From HyVt-560 sp964577195 (GTDB lineage Bacteria > Pseudomonadota > Gammaproteobacteria > UWMA-0217), in the NCBI GenBank assembly GCA_964577195.1, contig CAZNYF010000006.1:1-37147 (forward strand): DNA of 37,147 nucleotides, given 5' to 3'. Below the pieces are notes generated by a model, which was not told the DNA's origin, searched no databases, and saw nothing but the letters and a program-made list of their open reading frames with translations. Position 1 is the stretch's first letter. Each line of letters opens with the position of its first letter. Both the position numbers and the translations under genes were made by a program. Below are positions 1 through 7,187 of the stretch, in pieces.

Positions 1-815
1 ACACCGCCGACAAAAACAGGCTGGCGTCTTTCACTCAACCCAGCAAATTTAACCGACTTGATCGTTTTAAATTCAAGGATGGCTTTCTTTAATTTTTTCA
101 TCCCCGCATGGGTCATTACACCCGGGTTGGCCCAGCCCATCATTTCCTGAACAGCAGCAACCGATTTGAGCGTTCCGGACGCACCAATCGCCGTTCGCCA
201 GCCAATATCCTGATAGGTTTTAATCAATGGCCTTAATTCCAGCTTGGCGTGCTGCACGGCTTGTTTCCAGGATTTTTTGGTGATTTTTCCATCATCAAAA
301 TATTTCTGTGTGAAACTAACACACCCCATATGCAAACTTTCACGCTGCAAGGTTTTAAACTTCTCGCCAATGATGATCTCGGTACTGCCACCACCAATAT
401 CAATGACCAGACGTTTTCCCTGATGCGTGGGTAGAGAATGTGCTACTCCGAGATAAATCAGACGGGCTTCTTCCATGCCTGAAATCGTTTCAATTGGATA
501 ACCCAATGCGGCTTCAGCAGCAACAATAAATTCGGCTGAGTTTTTGGCTTTGCGAAGCGTGTTAGTGCCGACAATGCGGACGTTTTCAGCGGGCATACCC
601 GAGAGGCGCTGACCAAAACGCTGCAAACATTCAAGCGCCTGTTGGCGAATGTGCTTTGTCAATCGCTGACGCTTATCCAGACCGCCCGCAAGGCGCACCA
701 TCTCCTTATACTGATCTACGATCTGAATTTGATCGTTAACGATATGCGCCAACACCATGTGGAAGCTGTTTGATCCCAGATCAATCGCTGCCAACACTTC
801 ATCATTATCGGACAC
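1..815 (-). CDS. ppx: Exopolyphosphatase, Ppx/GppA family (partial, N-terminal ~271 residues)
   Basis: Hydrolyses terminal phosphates of inorganic polyphosphate in the cytosol (family knowledge). The start is a GTG at 815, preceded by a TAGGAAT-like ribosome site; the frame stays open to the window edge, so about half of the usual ~500 residues is visible. The first ASKHA phosphate loop reads AAIDLGSNSFHMVLA near the N-terminus, and the second reads VIDIGGGSTEIIIGEKF near residue 130. GASGTLKS follows further on. The segment MGCVSFTQKYF resembles Ppx more than its paralogue GppA, so I favour Ppx. It lies 51 bp downstream of the quinone reductase gene on the same strand and may be the last gene of the gatCAB transcript. 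Nothing odd is visible in the portion present. Confidence 0.85.
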   Translation of the reverse strand, partial: MSDNDEVLAAIDLGSNSFHMVLAHIVNDQIQIVDQYKEMVRLAGGLDKRQRLTKHIRQQALECLQRFGQRLSGMPAENVRIVGTNTLRKAKNSAEFIVAAEAALGYPIETISGMEEARLIYLGVAHSLPTHQGKRLVIDIGGGSTEIIIGEKFKTLQRESLHMGCVSFTQKYFDDGKITKKSWKQAVQHAKLELRPLIKTYQDIGWRTAIGASGTLKSVAAVQEMMGWANPGVMTHAGMKKLKKAILEFKTIKSVKFAGLSERRQPVFVGG

Positions 816-866
816 TGAAATTCCTACTATTGTGAATAATTAAGATTGTAGCAGTATCAGAAAGCG

Positions 867-1448
867 TCAAAGCAGGTATGCCATTTTTTCTATGTGATCA
901 AGAAAACCAGTGCGCTCTTGATCGGGTGCTGTCGCAACTGAATAATAGATGTGTGATTGCACAACGTCGACCCCACAAAACTCAAGGGTTCCTTTTGTCA
1001 TAGGTAGCAGTAAATCACGTTCAGTGACCTGCATTTTGTCAAAATCTTCTTTTGATCCACCAGCCGTAATACAGACCATCGCCTTTTTACCCATGAGTAA
1101 TCTTTCGACACCTGATTCAGTATAATTAAAGGCGAAACCCTGAGTCAAAACCCGATCACACCAGCCTTTTAAAATAGCTGGCCGGTCAAACCACCAGAGT
1201 GGATAAATAAAAACCAGCGCATCCGCCCAGCGAATTTGAACCTGCATACGCCGCACATCATCACTCACTGTTTTGTTCTGCAACTCTGCCAGTTCCAGGC
1301 CCATTAATACCGGTTTAAAATCACTTTGATAGAGATCTAGAATGCGAACTTCATCGCTCTGTTTGCGGAAGGCGGCAATCGCACGATCCAACAACGCATA
1401 ATTTAAACTGCCAGGATTAGGATTGGCAATCACCATTAAAACTTTCAT
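867..1448 (-). CDS. NAD(P)H-dependent quinone reductase, flavodoxin-like fold
   Basis: A 193-residue cytosolic flavoprotein of the NAD(P)H dehydrogenase (quinone)/MdaB/KefF superfamily, which performs two-electron reduction of quinones or related acceptors. The N-terminal strand and FMN loop are MKVLMVIANPNPGSLNYAL. The family signature YPLWWFDRPAILKGWCDRV is at about residues 82-100. A glycine-rich ITAGGSKEDF loop follows and probably contacts flavin. Length is normal for the family. It begins 3 bp after gatB on the same strand, so it is probably co-transcribed with gatCAB, although there is no obvious functional link. Several subfamilies share this signature, so the true acceptor is unknown. 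Confidence 0.85.
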   Translation of the reverse strand: MKVLMVIANPNPGSLNYALLDRAIAAFRKQSDEVRILDLYQSDFKPVLMGLELAELQNKTVSDDVRRMQVQIRWADALVFIYPLWWFDRPAILKGWCDRVLTQGFAFNYTESGVERLLMGKKAMVCITAGGSKEDFDKMQVTERDLLLPMTKGTLEFCGVDVVQSHIYYSVATAPDQERTGFLDHIEKMAYLL

Positions 1449-1451
1449 GCG

Positions 1452-2885
1452 TTATCCAGACAGCTTTTGTTTGATAATCTTACTGATTTCGCCTGGGTTT
1501 GCCTGCCCTTTTGAAGCCTTCATCACTTGACCGACAAAATATCCTAACAGCTTGTCTTTGCCACCTTTAAATTCTGCGACTTGAGATGGATTGGCTGCGA
1601 TGACTTCATCTGCCATTTTCTCCAGCGCAGAGCTATCGCTAATTTGTTTGAGACCTTTGGCATCGATAATCTCGTCGGCTTCGCCTTCGCCATTCCACAT
1701 CGCTTCAAATATATCTTTGGCAACTTTTCCACTAACGCTGTTATCTGCAATACGAGCCAACAAACCTGCGAAGGATGCCGCACCGACGGGTGATTGAGCT
1801 GTCTCTACATGGTGTTTATTGAGCGCGCCAACGAAGGTACTCATCACCCAGTTAGCCGAGAGTTTTACATCACCTGATTTTTCTGCGACTGTTTCAAAGT
1901 AATCCGCTAAATCACGGCTACTGGTGAGCAATTCAGCATCGTCTTTGCTCAAGTTATATTCGGAAATGAAGCGTGTTTTTCTGGCTTCGGGTAATTCTGG
2001 CATGGTCTTGCGAATCGCTTCGAGCATTTCGGGATCCAGCTCTACCGGCAATAAATCAGGGTCAGGGAAATAGCGATAGTCGTTGGCTTCTTCCTTGCTC
2101 CGCATTGGCCGGGTTTCGTGTTTATCAGGATCGTATAAACGGGTTTGCTGGATGACTTTGCCACCGTCTTCGATTAAATCAATTTGCCGTTCAACTTCGT
2201 AGTTAATGGCTTTTTCAATAAAACGAAAAGAATTCAGGTTTTTAATTTCAGTACGGGTGCCCAATTCTTGCTCACCTTTGGGTCGAACTGAAACATTGGC
2301 ATCGCAGCGAAAAGAGCCTTCTTGCATATTGCCATCGCAAATCTCGATATACTGAACCAGCGCATGAATTTTTTTCATGTACGCAACCGCTTCTTCGGAG
2401 GTGCGCATATCGGGTTCCGAGACAATTTCCAGCAAGGGTGTTCCAGCGCGATTTAAATCCACACCGGTCATGCCTGCAAAATCTTCGTGTAATGATTTTC
2501 CGGCATCTTCTTCAAGATGTGCGCGGGTAATACCGACGGTTCTGGTCTCGCCAGACTCCAGAGTGATTTCCAACGTGCCTTTACCCACAATGGGTAGTTC
2601 AAATTGGCTGATTTGATAGCCTTTGGGTAAATCCGGATAAAAATAGTTTTTACGCGCAAAGACTGAGCGGGGTGCCATTTCTGCACCAATCGCCAGACCA
2701 AATTTAATCGCTTTTTTCACTGCATCCTGATTGAGCACTGGCAACACGCCAGGAAAGCCAAGATCAACCGCACAGGCCTGGGTATTAGGTTCTGCGCCGT
2801 AAGCTGTCGATGCCGCTGAGAAAATCTTTGATTTGGTTGAAAGTTGAGCGTGAATTTCCAGACCAATTACAGTTTCCCATTCCAT
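1452..2885 (-). CDS. gatB: Aspartyl/glutamyl-tRNA(Asn/Gln) amidotransferase subunit B
   Basis: The tRNA-binding and kinase subunit of GatCAB, which activates misacylated Glu-tRNA(Gln) or Asp-tRNA(Asn) with ATP and accepts ammonia from GatA. The protein is 477 residues, the family norm. It opens with WETVIGLEIHAQL, the standard GatB N-terminus, and has the PDLPKGYQISQFE cradle motif and ITRAHLEEDAGKS. The C-terminus, from about residue 330, is the YqeY-like helical tail ending in GEISKIIKQKL. The ATG overlaps the gatA stop by one base (TAATG), which indicates translational coupling. Presence of GatCAB implies that at least one of GlnRS or AsnRS is missing or supplemented in this organism. Confidence 0.97.
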   Translation of the reverse strand: MEWETVIGLEIHAQLSTKSKIFSAASTAYGAEPNTQACAVDLGFPGVLPVLNQDAVKKAIKFGLAIGAEMAPRSVFARKNYFYPDLPKGYQISQFELPIVGKGTLEITLESGETRTVGITRAHLEEDAGKSLHEDFAGMTGVDLNRAGTPLLEIVSEPDMRTSEEAVAYMKKIHALVQYIEICDGNMQEGSFRCDANVSVRPKGEQELGTRTEIKNLNSFRFIEKAINYEVERQIDLIEDGGKVIQQTRLYDPDKHETRPMRSKEEANDYRYFPDPDLLPVELDPEMLEAIRKTMPELPEARKTRFISEYNLSKDDAELLTSSRDLADYFETVAEKSGDVKLSANWVMSTFVGALNKHHVETAQSPVGAASFAGLLARIADNSVSGKVAKDIFEAMWNGEGEADEIIDAKGLKQISDSSALEKMADEVIAANPSQVAEFKGGKDKLLGYFVGQVMKASKGQANPGEISKIIKQKLSG

Positions 2886-4339
2886 TACTTAAACTCCTCT
2901 GGAATCGCTAAATGCCAATCAGTGACTTGTTGGAAGCGATGAGCCACATTCAATAAAAGTGATTCTTGCCAATAGTCACCGATCAATTGCAAGCCAACGG
3001 GCAAGCCTTTTGCGGGTTGAACCGGAATCGACATGGATGGAAGACCTGCCAGATTGACTGCGATGGTATAAATATCGGACAAATACATGCCTACCGGATC
3101 ATCCGATTTCTCGCCAAATTTGAAAGCGGTATCGGGTGAGGTTGGCCCCATAATGACATCAACTTGTTTAAATGCTTCTGCGAAATCATTGCTAATGAGT
3201 CGCCTGATTTGCTGGGCTTTAAGATAGTACGCATCGTAATAACCCGCCGACAAAGCGTAGGCACCGATTAATATTCGACGCTTCACTTCGTCACCGAAAC
3301 CTTCACCTCTGGAGCGTTTGTACAAATCTTCCAGATCTTTGGGGTCGTCGCAGCGATAGCCGAATCGCACACCATCCATCCGTGACAAGTTGGATGAGCA
3401 CTCAGCAGGCGCTATTACATAATATGCAGGAACAGATAAATTGGAATTGGGTAGAGAAATATCCACCAGCTGCGCACCCAGCGCTTCATATTCTTTTAGC
3501 GCGGTACGTACTGACTCTTCAACATCCGCTTCCAAACCGTCAGCAAAATACTCTTTTGGTAGACCGATTTTCAAACCATCGAGATTATCGGATAGTGCTG
3601 CGCTGTAGTCTTCTGTGTCACGCTCCATGGAAGTTGAATCACGTGGGTCGAAACCTGCCATCTCATTAAGCATCAACGCACAATCTTCGGCGGATGCAGC
3701 CATAGGTCCAGCCTGATCGAGACTGGAAGCAAACGCGATCATGCCCCAGCGAGAAATACGTCCATAGCTGGGTTTAAGACCTGTAAGGCCACATAACGAT
3801 GCGGGTTGACGAATGGAGCCACCGGTATCTGTTCCTGTAGCGCCCGGGGCTAATCGTGCAGCTACTGCGGCAGCTGATCCACCGGATGAACCACCAGGCA
3901 CTCGTTCAAGATCCCAGGGGTTTTTTACTGTGCCGTAATAGCTGGTTTCGTTGGAAGAACCCATGGCAAATTCATCCATGTTGGTTTTACCCAGCATGAC
4001 TGCACCGCTTGCTTTAAACTTTTCGATAACCGCAGCATCAAAAGGCGCCTTAAAGTTATCCAGCATTTTTGAACCACAGGAGGTGCGAACACCAAGCGTG
4101 TTGAAAATATCTTTTTGTGCCAACGGAATGCCGTTTAATTTTCCAGCATTGCCCTTTGCAAGGCGTTTATCGGCCACTTTAGCGGATGCCAGAGCAGCGT
4201 CTTCGGTGACGGTAATAAAACTGTTGAGTTTGCCATCGTATTGCTCGATACGATCGAGAAAATGACGCGTCAATTCAACACTTGAGAATTCTTTAGCTTT
4301 AAGGCTTCGCGCCAGATCAGCCAGACTTTTTTGATGCAT
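2885..4339 (-). CDS. gatA: Aspartyl/glutamyl-tRNA(Asn/Gln) amidotransferase subunit A
   Basis: The amidase-signature subunit of GatCAB; it releases ammonia from glutamine and channels it to GatB. The protein is 484 residues, normal length. The catalytic Lys is in GIPLAQKDIFNT near residue 78. The Gly/Ser-rich signature VPGGSSGGSAAAVAA holds the cis-Ser, and TDTGGSIRQPASLCG holds the nucleophilic Ser, so the Ser-cisSer-Lys triad is complete. The start ATG at 4339 is preceded by AGGGA at good spacing. It lies 15 bp after gatC and overlaps gatB by one base, so the three genes form one operon. Confidence 0.97.
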   Translation of the reverse strand: MHQKSLADLARSLKAKEFSSVELTRHFLDRIEQYDGKLNSFITVTEDAALASAKVADKRLAKGNAGKLNGIPLAQKDIFNTLGVRTSCGSKMLDNFKAPFDAAVIEKFKASGAVMLGKTNMDEFAMGSSNETSYYGTVKNPWDLERVPGGSSGGSAAAVAARLAPGATGTDTGGSIRQPASLCGLTGLKPSYGRISRWGMIAFASSLDQAGPMAASAEDCALMLNEMAGFDPRDSTSMERDTEDYSAALSDNLDGLKIGLPKEYFADGLEADVEESVRTALKEYEALGAQLVDISLPNSNLSVPAYYVIAPAECSSNLSRMDGVRFGYRCDDPKDLEDLYKRSRGEGFGDEVKRRILIGAYALSAGYYDAYYLKAQQIRRLISNDFAEAFKQVDVIMGPTSPDTAFKFGEKSDDPVGMYLSDIYTIAVNLAGLPSMSIPVQPAKGLPVGLQLIGDYWQESLLLNVAHRFQQVTDWHLAIPEEFK

Positions 4340-4354
4340 GGTTATCCCTAGTAT

Positions 4355-4642
4355 TTACTCAATGACTCTGGGCACGAGGTATAAACCCTCTTCAACCGCG
4401 GGGGCAATTTCCTGAAACAGTTCGCGCTGATCAATTTCGGCCACTTCATCCACACGCAGCCGCTGGGTGAGATCCTGAGGATGCGCCATTGGCTTGACGC
4501 CGGTGGTATCCACAGCATTCATCTGCTCAACAAATTCGATGATACCGGAGAGATTTTTAGCGTATTCATCAATCGCCTCAGGCTCAATATTCAATGCAGC
4601 CAGATGCGCGATTTTTTTCACATCTTCTGATCCTAGTGACAT
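4355..4642 (-). CDS. gatC: Aspartyl/glutamyl-tRNA(Asn/Gln) amidotransferase subunit C
   Basis: The small belt subunit that stabilises the GatA-GatB interface. The open frame extends upstream to 4708, but I place the start at ATG 4642. This gives a 95-residue protein beginning MSLGSEDVKKIAHLAALNI, which matches the usual GatC N-terminus and length; the 22 residues upstream look unlike the family. The LSGIIEFVEQMNAVDT and VKPMAHP segments are typical of GatC. It is the first gene of gatC-gatA-gatB and is divergent from mreB across a 330-bp control region. Confidence 0.92.
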   Translation of the reverse strand: MSLGSEDVKKIAHLAALNIEPEAIDEYAKNLSGIIEFVEQMNAVDTTGVKPMAHPQDLTQRLRVDEVAEIDQRELFQEIAPAVEEGLYLVPRVIE

Positions 4643-4836
4643 GGCGGTTCCGTGTAACGGGTTAAGCGAGGCAAGATAGCACAAAACGGGGTTTTTTCGG
4701 AGCGTCATCGGGCGGAAATTTCTGTGACACTATCATCATACCTGCTGCTTTCCTTTGATGATTGCTGGTTTCTGTGGGGTTGATTTCATTGTAGACCTTG
4801 AGAACCTAACCCAGAAAGCGAATAATACGCGCTAAG

Positions 4837-4863
4837 TTTCACCCTCCGTTACGGAGGGTGAAA
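4837..4863. repeat. Perfect 27-bp palindrome between gatC and mreB
   Basis: Arms TTTCACCCTCCGT and ACGGAGGGTGAAA flank a single T. As RNA or cruciform this would give an 11-bp GC-rich stem with a GTTAC loop. It lies about 110 bp upstream of mreB and 195 bp upstream of gatC. There is no U-tract on either strand, so it does not look like a plain intrinsic terminator. Possible roles are a dimeric-regulator operator, an RNA processing site or a dispersed repeat unit. I saw no second copy in the window. Confidence 0.7.
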
Positions 4864-4937
4864 TACGCCACTGGCAACAGCTTCCGAACAGCGCCGAGAA
4901 AAATCGAGCTGCCTATAATATAATATTTTATAATATT

Positions 4938-4952
4938 CTGGTCATCGACCAG
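4938..4952 (+). promoter_or_regulatory. mreB leader hairpin
   Basis: CTGGTC-ATC-GACCAG forms a perfect 6-bp stem with a 3-nt loop. It lies directly after the TATAAT-rich patch and partly abuts the AGAAAGGA ribosome site at about 4952-4960. If transcribed, it would sit at or near the 5' end of the mre mRNA, where it could stabilise the message or affect ribosome access. The role is inferred only. Confidence 0.4.
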
Positions 4953-4972
4953 AGAAAGGATACTGAATCACC

Positions 4973-5580
4973 ATGCTCAAATCTATAATGGGATTGTTTT
5001 CAAACGATCTTTCAATTGATCTAGGAACGGCCAACACCCTCATCTATATGCGGGGCAAAGGGATTGTACTGGACGAACCCTCGGTAGTTTCTATTCGCAC
5101 CGACCGTGGTCGCGGCATACGCATCGAAGCCGTCGGTAAAGAAGCGAAAAGAATGCTGGGCCGGACGCCAGAAAATATCACTGCCATTCGACCACTCAAA
5201 GACGGCGTGATTGCAGATTTCACCACCACTGAGAAAATGCTCCAGTACTTCATCAAAAAAGTACATTCATCCAGCTTATTCAAACCTAGCCCTCGCGTGC
5301 TGGTTTGTGTTCCCTGCGGCGCAACTCAGGTCGAACGTCGGGCGATTCGAGAATCAGCCGCGGGTGCAGGTGCTCGTAAAGTATTTCTCATAGAAGAACC
5401 TATGGCCGCAGCAATTGGTGCTGGCGTGCCGGTGGATGAAGCCATCGGCTCAATGGTATTGGATATCGGTGGTGGCACCTCAGAAGTTGCAGTCATCTCA
5501 CTAAACGGCATTGTTTATTCAGACTCCGTACGTATCGGTGGCGATAAATTTGATGAATACATTATCAACTACATCCGCCG
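4973..5580 (+). CDS. mreB: Rod-shape-determining protein MreB (N-terminal part, cut by assembly gap)
   Basis: Bacterial actin homologue that polymerises under the inner membrane and guides the lateral-wall elongation machinery. About 203 of the usual ~345 residues are visible. The N-terminus MLKSIMGLFSNDLSIDLGTA includes the amphipathic membrane anchor and the phosphate-1 loop. ERRAIRESA, IEEPMAAAIGAG and the phosphate-2 loop LDIGGGTSEVAVISLNG follow. The coding sequence runs into 100 N at 5581, so the C-terminal ~145 residues are missing from the assembly, not from the organism. The reading frame appears to continue through the N run into mreC, but that is an artefact. Confidence 0.95.
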
Positions 5581-5680
5581 NNNNNNNNNNNNNNNNNNNN
5601 NNNNNNNNNNNNNNNNNNNNNNNNNNNNNNNNNNNNNNNNNNNNNNNNNNNNNNNNNNNNNNNNNNNNNNNNNNNNNNNN
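5581..5680. other. Assembly gap (100 N)
   Basis: A run of exactly 100 N, the usual placeholder for a scaffold gap of unknown size. By comparison with typical MreB and MreC lengths, the missing DNA should hold about 145 MreB codons, a short spacer and the first ~15-25 MreC codons, roughly 500-600 bp. The gap is therefore larger than drawn. Confidence 0.95.
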
Positions 5681-6529
5681 TCCATTTTGTCGATCTTATT
5701 GATTCTATTCAGCCACCGACTGGATTTCATCAACACTGGCAGAACTTCGATTGGTAATTTCACTTACCCAATACTTCGCCTCGCTGATGCCCCTGTCAAT
5801 GCCTACCATGCGGTACAAAAGACCTTAGCCAACCGGAACTTCTTGATTTCAAGAAATGCGGAACTAGAGCATCAAAATCAGCTACTCGGCACACAGCTGT
5901 TGCAGCTACAGTCTCTAAAGCATGAAAATCAGGCACTCAGAGAACTTTTAAATTCTTCCCAGCGTATTTCCAACCAGTTCATAGCTTCCCGCCTACTCGC
6001 TGTGAATATGTCTCCGCTGAAACATAAAATAATTATAGACAAAGGTTCGAAAGATAACTTACGCGTGGATATGCCAATCCTCGATGAAACTGGAATCATG
6101 GGAAGACTTAGTCAGGTTTATGCTTATCACTCAGAAGCGATACTCATCTCTGACCCAAACCATGCGATTCCAGTACGGGTGTTGCGTAGTGGTATTCGCA
6201 GCATTGCGGCCGGTGTCGGTAGAACAGATCGCTTAAAACTTCTATATCTGCCCGTCAATGCAGATATTAAAATTGGTGATGAGATTGTAACTTCTGGTCT
6301 CGGTGGAAAATTCCCTGCCGATTACCCCGTTGGAAAAGTACAAGAAATAATTCGAGCACCAAATTCGCCTTTTGCCAACATTTTAATCGAGCCATTTGCT
6401 CGGTTGAATACCAGTCGCGAAGTTTTAATCATTACCTCTAAACTGGCTGCATCGGCAAAAAGACCCGAGGCAGATGATTCTCCATCAAAAAAACAACCCA
6501 CTGAACGAAAAAAGACAGACTCTCCCTGA
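5681..6529 (+). CDS. mreC: Rod-shape-determining protein MreC (start lost in gap)
   Basis: Periplasmic bitopic scaffold of the elongasome that links MreB/MreD to PBP2 and RodA. The visible ~282 residues begin inside the N-terminal membrane segment (ILSILLILF). A coiled coil of about 40 residues rich in Q, L and N follows (NAELEHQNQLLG onward), then the two MreC beta domains with IIDKGSKDNLRVDMPILDE, TGIMGRL and VTSGLGGKFPADYPVGKV. The last ~30 residues are a charged Lys/Pro-rich tail. Its TGA overlaps the mreD ATG (TGATG), showing tight coupling. The first ~15-25 residues are hidden in the gap. Confidence 0.95.
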   Translation, partial: SILSILLILFSHRLDFINTGRTSIGNFTYPILRLADAPVNAYHAVQKTLANRNFLISRNAELEHQNQLLGTQLLQLQSLKHENQALRELLNSSQRISNQFIASRLLAVNMSPLKHKIIIDKGSKDNLRVDMPILDETGIMGRLSQVYAYHSEAILISDPNHAIPVRVLRSGIRSIAAGVGRTDRLKLLYLPVNADIKIGDEIVTSGLGGKFPADYPVGKVQEIIRAPNSPFANILIEPFARLNTSREVLIITSKLAASAKRPEADDSPSKKQPTERKKTDSP

Positions 6530-7005
6530 TGCGCAGTTTGATGATTATTAGCATATTGATTGCCATGACATTGTCAATCATGCCCCTTCCAGAATTGTTA
6601 CAGCATTACCGACCCGACTGGGTCGCTTTAGTTGTTTTATGGGGAAACATTCATCACTCGAATAAATTTAATGTTGGCAGTGCATGGATTATCGGGATCG
6701 CCATGGATTTAATTAACGCCACCATCTTAGGTCAATATGCTCTGACTTTTACAGTGACCAGCTATTTAGCCATCAGAATAAATTTACAGTTTCAACTATT
6801 TTCGCTGCTTCAAAAAGGCCTAACAATACTCTTGCTAATGATTATTTTTAGAATGTTATTATTTTGGATATTCAGTATTTCTGGAAGCTCCATTGATCTT
6901 GCACACTATTGGAAGCCTTTGATTTCGGATCTACTGGTATGGCCATGGTTAAGCGCCATGTTAAGAGAAATCAGCCAGAGAATTGCGAGATCCAAAGTCG
7001 CCTAA
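6529..7005 (+). CDS. mreD: Rod-shape-determining protein MreD
   Basis: A small polytopic inner-membrane protein of the MreBCD elongasome. It has 158 residues with about five hydrophobic segments (for example the N-terminal ILIAMTLSIMPLP, WIIGIAMDLINATILGQYAL and GLTILLLMIIFRMLLFWIF). The PDWVALVVLWG and GIAMDLINATILGQYAL segments match the family pattern. It starts in a TGATG overlap with mreC and ends the operon; no rnd- or maf-type genes follow it on this strand. Confidence 0.92.
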   Translation: MRSLMIISILIAMTLSIMPLPELLQHYRPDWVALVVLWGNIHHSNKFNVGSAWIIGIAMDLINATILGQYALTFTVTSYLAIRINLQFQLFSLLQKGLTILLLMIIFRMLLFWIFSISGSSIDLAHYWKPLISDLLVWPWLSAMLREISQRIARSKVA

Positions 7006-7064
7006 ATCAATGTTGCTGGTTTCCTCAGAGCACTTGTAAAGGGACACCGAAGCTTTTGAGAGAA

Positions 7065-7164
7065 GAGGCTTCAGCCTCACTATAGGCAATAAAAATGAAG
7101 TAAAGCCTCATCTTTGTTCAATTTTTTCAAACATTGTTCGTGGCGAGGCGCCACTCCTACGAAC
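7065..7164. repeat. REP-like palindromes in the mreD/GTPase convergent spacer
   Basis: The 182-bp spacer after mreD has two short palindromes: GAGGCT-TC-AGCCTC at 7065-7078 and a larger imperfect one at 7136-7164 with outer arms GTTCGT/ACGAAC and inner arms TGGCG/CGCCA. The second contains GTAGGAGTGGCGCC on the minus strand, similar in style to the GTAGGAGCGGC-type REP sequences of many gammaproteobacteria. It lies between convergent genes, as REPs often do, and could act as a bidirectional transcription end. Assignment to a REP family is by resemblance only. Confidence 0.45.
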
Positions 7165-7187
7165 TATTGTCGATGGACTGGAATATA

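Larger units (their letters stand above)
4643..4972. promoter_or_regulatory. gatC-mreB divergent control region
   Basis: This 330-bp stretch contains no gene and must carry the promoters of the leftward gat operon and the rightward mre operon. It holds a perfect 27-bp palindrome (4837-4863), two overlapping TATAAT matches for the plus strand (4914-4919 and 4929-4934) in a very AT-rich patch, and a leader hairpin (4938-4952) just before the mreB ribosome site. On the minus strand a TACAAT match at 4788-4793 could be a -10 box for gatC. I see no convincing -35 partner for any of these, so promoter positions are tentative. Confidence 0.5.

Noticed and set aside
4643..4708. N-terminal extension of GatC starting at 4708
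   Set aside because: The extra 22 residues do not resemble GatC, and the internal ATG at 4642 gives the normal length and N-terminus.
4973..6529. A 518-residue single MreB-MreC protein
   Set aside because: The frame only stays open because the N run is a multiple that keeps phase; both halves match separate, well-known proteins.
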